The notes: generated from the sequence alone by a model not told the origin. Positions 54,381 through 63,879 are shown, counted from the first letter of the stretch. The stretch: DNA of 64,000 nucleotides from Billgrantia aerodenitrificans (GCF_021404405.1 NZ_JABFTV010000003.1:413393-477392); one strand, 5' to 3'. Made by a program: numbers and translations.

Positions 54381-55148
54381 TTACAGCGTCAGGTCGTACT
54401 CGACGAACAGCGGGGCGTACTCGCTGAAGGTGGCGTCGTAGTCGATCCAGGCGTCGACCACGTGGCGACGCAGGTTGGGCCCGACGATCTGATAGTCGAT
54501 CCGCCAGCCTTCCTGGCGTGAACGCGGCACATCCTGGTCGAGCTTGGGCCAGTAGGTGTACTCACCGGCGTCGCGGTTGATCTCGCGGAAGGTGTCGATG
54601 AAGCCGGTGGGGCCGAATACCTGGTCCATCCAGGCCCGCTCTTCGGGCTTGAAGCCCGGCGTGGTCTGGTTGTCGGCCCAGTTCTCAAGATCGATGGTCT
54701 TGTGGGCGATGTGCCAGGTGCCGCAGATGATGTACTCGCGACGCTTGCGTGCCATCTTGTTCAGGTATTCCTGATACTGGGCCATGAAGGCCTGCTTGGC
54801 GGCATAATCGCTGCCGTCGGGCATCAGGAAGCTGGCGATGCTGAAACGGTCGTAATCGGCTTGCAGGAAGCGCGCCTCGTGGTCGCACTGGGGAAAGCCG
54901 AGGCCGTACATGATCGCCTTGGGTATCTTGCGGCAATAGATCCCCACGCCGGAGAAGCCGTCCTCTTCGGCATCGAGGAAGTAGCCTTCATAGCCTTCCG
55001 GGTACAGAATGCTGTCGTCGAGTTCGAAACTCTTGGCCTTGAGGTTCTGCACGCAGATGACGTCGGCGTCCTGCTCGGCCAGCCAGTCGAGGAAGCCCCG
55101 TCCGACCGCCTCGCGGATTCCGTTGACATTGATGGTGGCAATTTTCAT
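54381..55148 (-). CDS. xthA: Exodeoxyribonuclease III / AP endonuclease
   Basis: A 255-residue EEP-superfamily nuclease. MKIATINVNGIREAVGRGFLDWL, DADVICVQNLKAK (the usual catalytic Glu in LQE-type motifs is replaced by Asn), GVGIYCRK and WRIDYQIVGP are visible. It cleaves DNA at abasic sites and degrades strands 3' to 5'. CVQNLKAK in place of the canonical LQETK deserves attention because that Glu binds the metal; the neighbourhood is otherwise conserved. A standard housekeeping gene between rph and pyrE. Confidence 0.9.
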   Translation of the reverse strand: MKIATINVNGIREAVGRGFLDWLAEQDADVICVQNLKAKSFELDDSILYPEGYEGYFLDAEEDGFSGVGIYCRKIPKAIMYGLGFPQCDHEARFLQADYDRFSIASFLMPDGSDYAAKQAFMAQYQEYLNKMARKRREYIICGTWHIAHKTIDLENWADNQTTPGFKPEERAWMDQVFGPTGFIDTFREINRDAGEYTYWPKLDQDVPRSRQEGWRIDYQIVGPNLRRHVVDAWIDYDATFSEYAPLFVEYDLTL

Positions 55149-55330
55149 ACATGGTCCCTTTGACGTCGCGCGTGTATGATACCCGACGTTTCGACGTTTG
55201 GGTAAATGGCCCGCATGGATATTCCATGGTAGGACACAGATTCCATCCCATGGGGGCGTGAACAGGGCTTATGAACCGGGTTCATGAACTGAACCTTATG
55301 AATAGCAGGGGGAGTGAGGTGTCGGCCAGC

Positions 55331-55987
55331 ATGCAAGCCTATCAGCGGGAGTTCATCGAGTTCGCGATCGAGCAGGGCGTGCTGAAGTTCGGCGAGTTCA
55401 CCCTCAAGTCGGGCCGCGTCAGCCCCTATTTCTTCAATGCCGGGCTGTTTCGCACCGGCAGCGCCCTGGCGCAGCTGGGCCGCTTCTACGCCAATGCCAT
55501 CGAGACCAGCGGGCTCTCGTTCGACGTGCTGTTCGGCCCCGCCTACAAGGGCATTCCGCTGGCAGCCACCACGGCGGTGGCGCTGGCCGACCATCACGAC
55601 CGCGACCTGCCCTTCGCCTTCAACCGCAAGGAGGCGAAGAGTCACGGCGAGGGTGGCAACATCGTCGGTGCCGAGCTTGCCGGGCGTATCCTGATCATCG
55701 ATGACGTGATCACCGCAGGTACTGCCATTCGCGAAGTGATGGCGCTGATCGAGGCCGCCGGCGCCGAGGCGGCAGGGGTGGTGATCGCGCTGGACCGCCA
55801 GGAGCGCGGCGAGGGCAGCCTGAGCGCCATCCAGGAAGTCGAGTCGCGCTACGCCATGCCGGTGGTCAGCATCGTCACCCTGGACATGGTGCTGAGCTAC
55901 CTCGAGCAGCAGTCGAACCAGGAATTACAGGGACATGCGGCCGCCATACGCGACTATCGTGCGCGCTACGGTGTCGCCGCCGAGTGA
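55331..55987 (+). CDS. pyrE: Orotate phosphoribosyltransferase
   Basis: A 218-residue enzyme making OMP from orotate and PRPP in pyrimidine synthesis. [46 protein letters not shown] and the PRPP motif [13 protein letters not shown] are all present. I chose ATG 55331 ([11 protein letters not shown]), matching the family N-terminus, over an upstream ATG at 55271. Confidence 0.97.
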   Translation: MQAYQREFIEFAIEQGVLKFGEFTLKSGRVSPYFFNAGLFRTGSALAQLGRFYANAIETSGLSFDVLFGPAYKGIPLAATTAVALADHHDRDLPFAFNRKEAKSHGEGGNIVGAELAGRILIIDDVITAGTAIREVMALIEAAGAEAAGVVIALDRQERGEGSLSAIQEVESRYAMPVVSIVTLDMVLSYLEQQSNQELQGHAAAIRDYRARYGVAAE

Positions 55988-56029
55988 ATTGTGAAGCGCG
56001 ATTCAAGCGCATCTTATGAGGAGTCGTCG

Positions 56030-56596
56030 ATGAAAACGCTTGGACACTTCGCCAAGGCCGTGCTGGCCACCGGCATTCTCTTCGCTGCCACCGGCGCCCA
56101 TGCGGCGGGCAGTCTCGATCTCAACCTCGGCCCCGATGCCGTGCAGTTCGAGGCGGCCGGCGAGATCGCCCACGGCGTGATGCTGGGCGGCGGCGTCCTG
56201 CACAGCGATTATCGCGAAGATGCCACCATCTACCACGCCCAGCTGCTCGGCGCACAGCGCACCCGCGAGCGCGACGTGGGCATCGGCGCCCGCTGGACCC
56301 AGTACGACACCGACTACGGCAACGGCGGCGGTCTCGGCCTGGGCGGCTATGGCTATGTCTACCTGCCCCAGGCGCCGTCCGTCTCCGTGGGCGGCTACGG
56401 CTTCTACACCCCCAGCGTGGTGACCAGCGGCGACCTGGACGACGGCTACGAATTCGGCGTGCGCGCGCGCTACGCCTTCACGCCCAACGTCGACGGCTAC
56501 GTCGGCCTGCGCCAGGCGGCCGCCGACTTCGACAACCGTCACGGCAACCGCACCCTGGATCGTGGCGCCCAGGTCGGGGTTCGCCTGAGCTTCTGA
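56030..56596 (+). CDS. YfaZ-family outer-membrane protein
   Basis: A 188-residue secreted barrel-like protein with a signal peptide (MKTLGHFAKAVLATGILFAATGAHA). The mature part has alternating glycine/aromatic strands and ends in VRLSF, a barrel C-terminus, consistent with the YfaZ family. Start has GAGGAG. Function unknown. Confidence 0.75.
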   Translation: MKTLGHFAKAVLATGILFAATGAHAAGSLDLNLGPDAVQFEAAGEIAHGVMLGGGVLHSDYREDATIYHAQLLGAQRTRERDVGIGARWTQYDTDYGNGGGLGLGGYGYVYLPQAPSVSVGGYGFYTPSVVTSGDLDDGYEFGVRARYAFTPNVDGYVGLRQAAADFDNRHGNRTLDRGAQVGVRLSF

Positions 56597-56654
56597 TCTC
56601 TCGCTGTACCGGCGGGCCCCGACGGGGTCCGTCGGCGTTCTCTGGCAGGCCGCC

Positions 56655-57149
56655 ATGCTCGACGTCGTACTCTTCGAACCCGAGATCCCGCCCAACACCG
56701 GCAATCTGATCCGGCTGTGCGCCAACAGCGGCTTTCGCCTGCACCTGATCGAGCCGCTAGGCTTCGTGCTCGACGACAAGCGCCTGCGCCGCGCCGGGCT
56801 CGACTACCATGAGTGGGCCGCCGTGCGCGTGCACCGCGACTGGCCTTCCTTCGTCGCAGCGCTGCAACCCGAGCGGGTGTTTGCCGTCTCGACCCGCGGT
56901 CGTACCGGCTACCACGAGCCTAGCTACCGCCCCGGCGACGTGCTGCTGTTCGGTCCCGAGACCCGCGGCCTGCCCCAGGTCATGCTCGACGCCCTGCCGC
57001 CGGAACAGCGCCTGCGTATCCCCATGCTGCCTGACAGCCGCAGCCTCAACCTCTCCAACGCCTGCGCCATCCTGGTGTTCGAGGCCTGGCGTCAGCTAGG
57101 CTTCGCCGGTGCGGCGGAATTCGACAGGCCAACCGAGGCACGCCCATGA
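56655..57149 (+). CDS. trmL: tRNA (cytidine/uridine-34 2'-O)-methyltransferase
   Basis: A 164-residue SPOUT methyltransferase that modifies the wobble base of tRNA-Leu. MLDVVLFEPEIPPNTGNLIRLC at the start, DVLLFGPETRGLP, and RIPMLPDSRSLNLSNACAI form the knotted SAM site. Stop overlaps rep start (ATGA). Confidence 0.95.
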   Translation: MLDVVLFEPEIPPNTGNLIRLCANSGFRLHLIEPLGFVLDDKRLRRAGLDYHEWAAVRVHRDWPSFVAALQPERVFAVSTRGRTGYHEPSYRPGDVLLFGPETRGLPQVMLDALPPEQRLRIPMLPDSRSLNLSNACAILVFEAWRQLGFAGAAEFDRPTEARP

Positions 57150-59197
57150 GCATTCAGCAGCGCCTGGCCAAGCTCAACCCCCGTCAGCAGGAGGCGGTGC
57201 GCTATATCGACGGCCCCTGTCTGGTGCTGGCCGGTGCCGGTTCCGGCAAGACCAGCGTGATCACCACCAAGATCGCCTACCTGGTGCAGGAGTGCGGCAT
57301 GAGCGCCCGGCGCATCGCCGCGGTGACCTTCACCAACAAGGCGGCCCGCGAGATGAAGGAGCGGGTGGGGCAGATGCTCAAGGGCAAGGAGGGCCATGGG
57401 CTGACCGTCTCGACCTTCCACACCCTGGGCCTCAACATCATCCGCGGCGAACTCAAGGCGCTGGGCTACAAACCGGGCTTCTCGCTGTTCGACCCCGAGG
57501 ACGCCAAGGCACTGCTGCGCGACCTGATGAACAAGGACGCCCAGGTCGATGCCGAGCAGATCAACGCCGTGCAGCACCAGATCTCGGAGTGGAAGAACGA
57601 CCTGGTGCTGCCGGGCCAGGCGCTGTCCCATGCCGTAGATGAGGACGCACAGTACGCCGCCCGGGTCTACGAGGCCTATGTGCGCCACCTCAAGGCCTAC
57701 AACGCGGTGGACTTCGACGACCTGATCCTGCTGCCGGTGGTGCTGCTCAAGGATAATCCCGAGGTGCTGGCGCGCTGGCGGCGCAAGATCCACTACATGC
57801 TGGTGGACGAGTACCAGGACACCAACGTCTCGCAGTACCTGCTGGTCAAGCTGCTGATGGAAGAGCGCAAGACCTTCACCGTGGTGGGCGATGACGATCA
57901 GTCGATCTACGCCTGGCGCGGCGCGCGGCCCGAGAACCTGGTGACCCTGGGCGAGGACTTTCCGCGGCTCAACGTGATCAAGCTGGAGCAGAACTATCGC
58001 TCCACCGGCACCATCCTGCGCGCGGCCAACACGCTGATCGCCAACAACCCCCACGTCTACGAGAAGACCCTGTGGTCGGAGATGGGCCAGGGTGCGCCGA
58101 TCCGCGTGGTGGTCAACCGTCACGAGGAGGCCGAGGCCGAGCGGGTGGCCAGCGAGATCCTCACTCGACGCATCAAGGAGCGCGCCGAGTGGCGCGACTT
58201 CGCCGTGCTCTACCGCGGCAACTTCCAGGCCCGCCTGCTGGAGCTGAAGCTGCAGCACTACCAGATCCCCTACAAGCTCTCCGGCGGCACCTCGTTCTTC
58301 TCGCGCAACGAGATCAAGGATGCCATGGCCTACCTGCGCCTGCTGATCAACCCGGCCGATGACAACGCCTTCCTGCGTATCGTCAACGTGCCGCGCCGCG
58401 AGATCGGCCCCGGCACGCTGGAGAAGCTGGCCAACTATGCCACCGAACGCGGCGCCTCGCTGTTCGACGCCTGCCACGAGCTGGGCCTGGAGCAGCAGCT
58501 GCCGGCACGGGCGGTGGAGCGGCTCGGGCGTTTCACCCACTTCATCGACGGCGTGCGCCAGCGCATGGACCAGGGCGATGCCCTGGCCGCCATTCGCGGC
58601 ATGCTGCACGAGATGGACTACGAGGCGTGGCTCTACCAGAACGCCAGTGCGCCGACCATCGCCGAAAAGCGCATGGCCAACGTCTGGACGCTGATCGACC
58701 AGCTCGAGAAGTCGATGAAACGCGACCCGGAGGAAATCGAGGCCGAAGAGAGCGCCGAGGCCGACGACGTGGAAGCGGCCATCTCACGCCTGGTGTTGCG
58801 TGACATCCTCGAGCAGCAGGCCGAAGAGGACGACACCGACCGGGTGCAGCTGTTGACCATGCACGCCTCCAAGGGGCTCGAGTTTCCCCACGTCTACCTG
58901 ATGGGGCTGGAGGAGGAGCTCTTGCCCCATCGTAATGCCATCGAGGCCGGCACGGTGGAGGAAGAGCGGCGCCTGGCCTATGTGGGCATCACCCGGGCGC
59001 GCCAGACCCTGACCCTGACCCTGGCGCGGCAGCGCAAGGCCTTCGGCGAGATGATGGACTGCGTGCCGAGCCGTTTCCTCGATGAACTGCCGGCGGAGGA
59101 CCTGGAGTGGGAGGGGCGGCCGGACCGCGAGGACCCGGACAAGAAACAGGCGCGGGGGCAGGATGCCATCGCCGGGTTGCGCTCATTGTTGGGCTGA
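57146..59197 (+). CDS. rep: ATP-dependent DNA helicase Rep
   Basis: A 683-residue SF1A helicase. Walker A AGAGSGKT at 29-36, VDEYQDTN, QSIYAWRGA, and C-terminal TMHASKGLEFPHVYLMG, EEERRLAYVGITRA. Rep unwinds 3' to 5' and helps replication past blocks. Length is the family norm. The stop codon lies inside the first unit of a 19-bp tandem repeat. Confidence 0.96.
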   Translation: MSIQQRLAKLNPRQQEAVRYIDGPCLVLAGAGSGKTSVITTKIAYLVQECGMSARRIAAVTFTNKAAREMKERVGQMLKGKEGHGLTVSTFHTLGLNIIRGELKALGYKPGFSLFDPEDAKALLRDLMNKDAQVDAEQINAVQHQISEWKNDLVLPGQALSHAVDEDAQYAARVYEAYVRHLKAYNAVDFDDLILLPVVLLKDNPEVLARWRRKIHYMLVDEYQDTNVSQYLLVKLLMEERKTFTVVGDDDQSIYAWRGARPENLVTLGEDFPRLNVIKLEQNYRSTGTILRAANTLIANNPHVYEKTLWSEMGQGAPIRVVVNRHEEAEAERVASEILTRRIKERAEWRDFAVLYRGNFQARLLELKLQHYQIPYKLSGGTSFFSRNEIKDAMAYLRLLINPADDNAFLRIVNVPRREIGPGTLEKLANYATERGASLFDACHELGLEQQLPARAVERLGRFTHFIDGVRQRMDQGDALAAIRGMLHEMDYEAWLYQNASAPTIAEKRMANVWTLIDQLEKSMKRDPEEIEAEESAEADDVEAAISRLVLRDILEQQAEEDDTDRVQLLTMHASKGLEFPHVYLMGLEEELLPHRNAIEAGTVEEERRLAYVGITRARQTLTLTLARQRKAFGEMMDCVPSRFLDELPAEDLEWEGRPDREDPDKKQARGQDAIAGLRSLLG

Positions 59198-59320
59198 GGG
59201 CTTTCCACTGAGCTGAGGGCTTTCCACTGCGCTGAGGGCTTTCCACTGAGCTGAGGGCTTTCCACTGAGCTGAGGGCTCTTCACAAGCTGAAGGCTCTTC
59301 ACAAGCTGAAGGCTCCTGCC
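59193..59320. repeat. Degenerate 19-bp tandem repeat after rep
   Basis: Unit GCTGAGGGCTTTCCACTGA: four near-identical copies, then shorter variants GCTGAGGGCTCTTCACAA and GCTGAAGGCTCTTCACAA and a partial one. The rep stop TGA is in the first unit. No spacers occur between units, so this is not a CRISPR array. Confidence 0.85.
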
Positions 59321-59326
59321 ACCAAT

Positions 59327-59357
59327 GCAAACGGGGCGCCACTGGCGCCCCGTTTGC
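59327..59357. terminator. Bidirectional terminator between rep and the cytochrome gene
   Basis: Perfect 14-bp stem GCAAACGGGGCGCC with loop ACT between two convergent genes. It is a strong candidate for terminating both. Confidence 0.75.
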
Positions 59358-59376
59358 GTTACCGCTCTTGGCTGGA

Positions 59377-60273
59377 TCAGCGAACCGGCTCGACCAGGTA
59401 GTCGGTAGCGGCACGCACTTCGTCGTCGGAGAGGTTGGCGTGGCCACCCTTGGGCGGCATGGCGCCGATGCCGTTGATGGCATGGTCATAGATGGTGTCC
59501 ATGTCCTGCTCCATGCGCTGGGCCCACTCACCCTCTTCACCACGGCGGGGGGCACCGGCGGCGCCGGTCATGTGACAGGCCATGCACGCCTGATTGTAGA
59601 TGGCTTCGCCGTCGATACCGGCCCATGCCGGCTCGTCATCACCGGCGGCTGCTTCTTCGGTAGCGGCTTCTTCCACGGCCTCGTCTTCCACCGCTTCTTC
59701 GGCTGCCACGGCGGCCGCTTCGGCTTCCTCTTCCACCGGACCCTCTTCGGTCACGGCTTCTTCGTCGGCGGCGGCATCTTCGGCAGGCGCTTCATCAGCG
59801 GCCTCTTCGCCGCCGATCTCGGGAACGTCCATCACCGGCTCGAGCAGATAGGCGGTGGAAGCCGCGACCTCCTCGTCGGAGAGGTTGGGGTTGCCACCGC
59901 GGGCCGGCATGGCGCCGATGCCGACGATGGCGTGCTCCAGCAGGGTGTCCCAGCCTTGGTCGATACGCTCGCTCCACTCACCCTCTTCGCCGCGGCGGGG
60001 AGCGCCGGCAGCGCCAGTATCGTGGCAGGCCATGCACACGCGCTGGTAGATGGCCCCGCCATCGATACCGTTGGCCGCGGCCTCGCCGTTGCCGTTGGCG
60101 GGTGCCGCGGCCGTGCCGCAGTCGTCACCCACCAGGCAGAGCTGGCCGATGGGCTTGATGCGCTCGGCAATGGCATCGCGGTCCACTTCGGCGTGCACGG
60201 TCGCAGCGCCTGCAGTGAGGCCCACGGTGGCCAGACAGCCCAAGATCAGTTTGCTGGATTTCACTCTCACCAC
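59377..60273 (-). CDS. Duplicated dihaem cytochrome c5-like protein
   Basis: A 298-residue periplasmic protein with a signal peptide (SKLILGCLATVGLTAGAATVHA). Two c-type haem motifs CMACH at 80-84 and 230-234, exactly 150 residues apart, and axial Met in GIGAMP at 118-123 and 268-273. The two domains are near copies (GAAGAPRRGEEGEW in both), joined by an acidic Glu/Ala-rich linker (about 152-212). Role: electron transfer to a terminal oxidase or peroxidase, inferred. Cytochrome c5-like proteins usually have one domain. Confidence 0.9.
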   Translation of the reverse strand: MVRVKSSKLILGCLATVGLTAGAATVHAEVDRDAIAERIKPIGQLCLVGDDCGTAAAPANGNGEAAANGIDGGAIYQRVCMACHDTGAAGAPRRGEEGEWSERIDQGWDTLLEHAIVGIGAMPARGGNPNLSDEEVAASTAYLLEPVMDVPEIGGEEAADEAPAEDAAADEEAVTEEGPVEEEAEAAAVAAEEAVEDEAVEEAATEEAAAGDDEPAWAGIDGEAIYNQACMACHMTGAAGAPRRGEEGEWAQRMEQDMDTIYDHAINGIGAMPPKGGHANLSDDEVRAATDYLVEPVR

Positions 60274-60500
60274 CTCTCGACGGTCCTGTAATCGTTATCT
60301 GCCCATGGCGATGTCTGTACGCAACGGCCGGGCGCCTGAATGCAATGCGCACTAGTATACCGACAACCCAAACCGCTGGAAAACGCCGTTGCCCACGCCT
60401 TTGGCATGAAGGGCTCGTGCCATTGGCTGGCAAGCCCAACGGGCCAAGGGTATCGTAATGGCCATCCTTCTGGCGATCACACTGGCGACGCGAGGCCCAC

Positions 60501-61700
60501 GTGTACGATTTCATCATTCTGGGTGGCGGCATTCTCGGCCTTTCCACCGCGATGCAGCTGATCGAACGCTACCCCGAAAAGAAGATGCTGCTGCTGGAAA
60601 AGGAGAGCGGCCCCGCGCAGCACCAGACCGGCCACAACAGCGGTGTGATCCATGCCGGCGTCTACTACGCGCCAGGAAGCCTGAAGGCGCGCTTCTGCCT
60701 CGAGGGCAACCGCGCCACGAAGGAGTTCTGCGACCGTCACGCCATCCCCTACGAGGTCTGCGGCAAGCTGCTGGTGGCCACCAACGAGCAGGAGATGCAG
60801 CGCATGGAGGCGCTGTGGGAGCGCACCGCCGCCAACGGGCTGGAGCGCGAGTGGCTCTCTGCCGGTGAACTTAAGGAGCGCGAACCTCACATCACCGGCC
60901 AGGGCGCCATCTTCGTGCCCTCCAGCGGCATCGTCAGCTATGCCCGGGTAGCCGAGGCCATGGCCGACGAGTTCCAGCGTCACGGCGGCCAGGTCCGCTA
61001 CGACCATCGGGTCACCGGTATCGCCGAACGCACCGGTGAGGTGCTTGTCAGCACCTCTCAGGGCGAGTTCAGCAGCCGCTATCTGGTGACCTGCTCCGGA
61101 CTGATGGCCGATCGGGTGGTGCGCCTGCTGGGCCGCAATCCGGGCTTCACCATCTGCCCCTTCCGCGGCGAATACTATCGGCTGTCCGATCGCCACAGCG
61201 ATATCGTCAAGCACCTGATCTATCCCATTCCCGATCCCAGCATGCCGTTTCTCGGCGTGCACCTGACCCGCATGATCGACGGCTCGGTGACCGTGGGGCC
61301 CAATGCGGTGCTGGCGCTCAAGCGCGAAGGCTACCGCAAGAGCGACGTCTCGCTCGCCGACATGGCACGCATGTTCAGCAATCCCGGCATTCTCAAGGTG
61401 CTGGGGCGCAACTTGCGGCCGGGCCTGCACGAGATGAAGAATTCGCTGTGGCGTCGCGGTTATCTCGAAGAGGTACGCAAGTACTGCCCCAGCCTGACGC
61501 TGGACGACCTCGAACCCTGGCCCGCCGGGGTGCGGGCTCAGGCCGTTTCCCGCGACGGCCGCCTGATCGACGACTTCCTGTTCGTCAATACCAAGCGCAC
61601 CGTCAACGTCTGCAATGCCCCATCGCCGGCTGCCACCTCGGCGCTGCCCATCGGTCGGCACATTCTCGACAAGGTCAGCGCGATGGTGCAGTCGAACTGA
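60501..61700 (+). CDS. lhgO: L-2-hydroxyglutarate oxidase/dehydrogenase
   Basis: A 399-residue FAD-dependent DAO-family enzyme, oxidising L-2-hydroxyglutarate to 2-oxoglutarate. The start is GTG (VYDFIILGGGILGLSTAMQL), aligned with the E. coli LhgO N-terminus. HQTGHNSGVIHAGVYYAPGS, GEYYRLSDRHSDIV and FLGVHLTRMIDGSVTVGPNA are diagnostic. Membrane-associated, passing electrons to quinone. Confidence 0.93.
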   Translation: MYDFIILGGGILGLSTAMQLIERYPEKKMLLLEKESGPAQHQTGHNSGVIHAGVYYAPGSLKARFCLEGNRATKEFCDRHAIPYEVCGKLLVATNEQEMQRMEALWERTAANGLEREWLSAGELKEREPHITGQGAIFVPSSGIVSYARVAEAMADEFQRHGGQVRYDHRVTGIAERTGEVLVSTSQGEFSSRYLVTCSGLMADRVVRLLGRNPGFTICPFRGEYYRLSDRHSDIVKHLIYPIPDPSMPFLGVHLTRMIDGSVTVGPNAVLALKREGYRKSDVSLADMARMFSNPGILKVLGRNLRPGLHEMKNSLWRRGYLEEVRKYCPSLTLDDLEPWPAGVRAQAVSRDGRLIDDFLFVNTKRTVNVCNAPSPAATSALPIGRHILDKVSAMVQSN

Positions 61701-61757
61701 TCGAACCCGTTCGCAGCAACAGTGGGTGTCGGCTGCGTTGCCGAGCGAGGCATTAAC

Positions 61758-62585
61758 ATGGCCAAGCGCCTTTCCGAACGCTGTCGGCAGGTCCTGGGGC
61801 GACATGGCCATGTCGTGCTCGTGGCAGGCCTCATGGCCGTGTGGGCGCTGCTGGGGCCAAGGGTGGCCGCCGCGCTGCTGCTGCCGGTCTGGGTGATCGT
61901 GGCGCAGCTGATCTTTCTCGGCAGCTTCGAGGCGGCACGCCTGCGCCGCCGGGCCTGGCTGGGGCAGTACCTCGTCGCCGCCTCGCCCTGGCAGCGCTGG
62001 CTGCGCGGCGGCCTGCTGATGGCCCTGTGGCACCAGGGCCTCGCCATCCTGCTGGCTCTACTGTTGCTGGTGAAACTGCGGCTCCTTCCGCCGGTCTATT
62101 GGCCAGTGCTGTTGATGTCGCTGGTGGCGCTGGTGCTCATTCAGCAGCTCCTGAAGCGGCGGCTGCAGCGCCATGTCATTGGCGAGTACCTCGCCGCGCT
62201 GGTGCGACGGCTGCTGGTGTGGCCCGCCGGCGCGCTGCTGGCATTGCTGCTGGTACTCACGGCGCTCTGGCTGCCGCAGCCCTACCTGGTGGGGCTGGGC
62301 TGGGAAGAAGCCGTGATACGCCACACCTCGACGGCGGCCGGCGACGGCCTGCTGGGCGCATTCGAGCGCTTTGGCCAGGCGCTCGAACTGACCCAGTTCT
62401 GGGCCATGCAGAACGCCCTCGAGCGACACGGCCTGGGCCAGGGATTGATCTTGTTCGGCTGGTTCCTGCTGCTGCTCACCCAGAGTGCCTTTGCCTGGGC
62501 CGTGGTGAGGCTGGCGGTCGGCGCCGATGCCCTGCGCGATACGCTCGGGCACTTTCGCAACGCTGGAAGGAAGGATGCACCATGA
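61758..62585 (+). CDS. Uncharacterised inner-membrane protein
   Basis: A 275-residue protein with about six hydrophobic helices (VVLVAGLMAVWALLG, LLLPVWVIVAQLIFLG, ALWHQGLAILLALLLLVKL, YWPVLLMSLVALVLIQQLL, ALLALLLVLTALWLPQPYLV, LILFGWFLLLLTQSAFAWA). I recognise no family. It overlaps the next gene (ATGA), so the two probably form a complex. Start has CGAGG upstream. Confidence 0.7.
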   Translation: MAKRLSERCRQVLGRHGHVVLVAGLMAVWALLGPRVAAALLLPVWVIVAQLIFLGSFEAARLRRRAWLGQYLVAASPWQRWLRGGLLMALWHQGLAILLALLLLVKLRLLPPVYWPVLLMSLVALVLIQQLLKRRLQRHVIGEYLAALVRRLLVWPAGALLALLLVLTALWLPQPYLVGLGWEEAVIRHTSTAAGDGLLGAFERFGQALELTQFWAMQNALERHGLGQGLILFGWFLLLLTQSAFAWAVVRLAVGADALRDTLGHFRNAGRKDAP

Positions 62586-63700
62586 CATCGATGGCCGAGC
62601 CCCTGCGACGTGTACCGGCCGCCTACTGGTGGCTGACACTGCTGCTCGTGCTGACGTTGATGCTCGCGCTGGGCTACGGCTATCGACAGCTGCAGGAGCG
62701 CAGCGAGGCGCCGCTATTTCGGGTCGTCGTCAACGGTGAGGCGCTGATTCTGGACGGCGAGTCCCATGCCGCTCTGGGCCAGGAGCTGAGCGTGCTCGCC
62801 GGCCGGCTCGATCTACATCTGCGTGACGAGATGCAGCCGTGGCTGGATGCGCGTCTCGATACCGCCTTCGCACCGCTGGAGGCGGCCATACCCGAGTATC
62901 TCGACTGGCACTTCTCGCTGCGGGGCAGCTACCTGCGTCTGGCGGTGGCGCTGGGCGGCGATCTCGACGAGTGGCTCGAGGCACAGCTCAACGAACGGCT
63001 CCTCGAGCGCAGCAATATCGCCGCGGCGCTGGAAGAGCTGGAAGCCGATTTCGGCGCACGTCTGGTCGAAGTGCAGCAGCGAGTCGTGGGGGAGATCGGC
63101 AGCACGCTGCAGACACGCTATGCCCCCCGTCAGGCCGCGGCGCGAAACGAAGATGAACTCCCCACCATCGATCTCGATCTGGCCCTCGAGGGCACGCTCC
63201 AGGGCCGCTGGGACGAGGCGCGCTGGGGTACGGCGGGGGCCGGTGGCATCGTCGGCTTCGCCGCCGGGCGCGCACTAACGCAGCGGCTGGTGGCCGGCAC
63301 GGCCATGCAGGGCTCGCGTGCCCTGATGGCCCGTATCGCGCCGCGCCTGGGCATGCATGCGGCGCGTTCGGTGGGCGCCGGCGCGGCGACCACGGCCGCC
63401 ACCGCACCCAGCGGCCCGATGGCGCTGTTGGCCGGCACCGCCGCAACGGCGGTGGCGCTAGCCGGCTTTGCCGGCACCGAATACGCCCTGCTCAAGGCCG
63501 AGGAGAGCCGCTACCGCGACGACATGCACGCCGAGCTCGAGCTCGAGCTCACGCGTGCCAGGGCCGAAGTACGTCAGGCCCTCGAGGCCGCCGCGAGCGA
63601 CTGGACGCAGTCTCTGGAGCGCAGCTTGCGGCGGGGTATCCACGACGCCGAAGAGGCTGCGCAGATACCGTCGCAATACCGCATCTTGGGAAGCCGCTGA
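62582..63700 (+). CDS. Uncharacterised membrane-anchored protein, coupled to the preceding gene
   Basis: A 372-residue protein with one N-terminal anchor (YWWLTLLLVLTLMLALGYGY), a charged, coiled-coil-like exposed part (about 50-190), then a glycine/alanine-rich hydrophobic stretch (about 220-300) and a charged helical C-terminus (about 300-372). This resembles pore- or scaffold-type proteins, but nothing is named. The start overlaps the upstream stop. Confidence 0.7.
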   Translation: MTSMAEPLRRVPAAYWWLTLLLVLTLMLALGYGYRQLQERSEAPLFRVVVNGEALILDGESHAALGQELSVLAGRLDLHLRDEMQPWLDARLDTAFAPLEAAIPEYLDWHFSLRGSYLRLAVALGGDLDEWLEAQLNERLLERSNIAAALEELEADFGARLVEVQQRVVGEIGSTLQTRYAPRQAAARNEDELPTIDLDLALEGTLQGRWDEARWGTAGAGGIVGFAAGRALTQRLVAGTAMQGSRALMARIAPRLGMHAARSVGAGAATTAATAPSGPMALLAGTAATAVALAGFAGTEYALLKAEESRYRDDMHAELELELTRARAEVRQALEAAASDWTQSLERSLRRGIHDAEEAAQIPSQYRILGSR

Positions 63701-63779
63701 GCACTGCCTGGGCTGGACAGTCCGGGCGGCGGCGGTTACGATGTTCGCCGCTTCTCAGCAAGCCTTCTCAGTAAGCAAA

Positions 63780-63856
63780 GCGCCCGTAGCTCAGTTGGAT
63801 AGAGTGTTGGCCTCCGAAGCCAAAGGTCGCAGGTTCAAATCCTGCCGGGCGCGCCA
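63780..63856 (+). tRNA. tRNA-Arg (anticodon CCG)
   Basis: A 77-base cloverleaf with encoded CCA: acceptor GCGCCCG pairs with CGGGCGC; anticodon arm TTGGC-CTCCGAA-GCCAA with anticodon CCG (reads CGG); T arm GCAGG-TTCAAAT-CCTGC. All stems pair, so it should be functional. Confidence 0.97.
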
Positions 63857-63879
63857 CGAATTCGAAGCCTCACGGTTCT

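Noticed and set aside
59193..59320. CRISPR array
   Set aside because: Units are directly adjacent with no spacers and no cas genes are near.
63780..63856. tRNA-Arg as the attachment site of the island integrase
   Set aside because: It is more than 11 kb from the integrase, and no duplicate of its 3' end was found at the island borders; the yicC repeat explains the ends.
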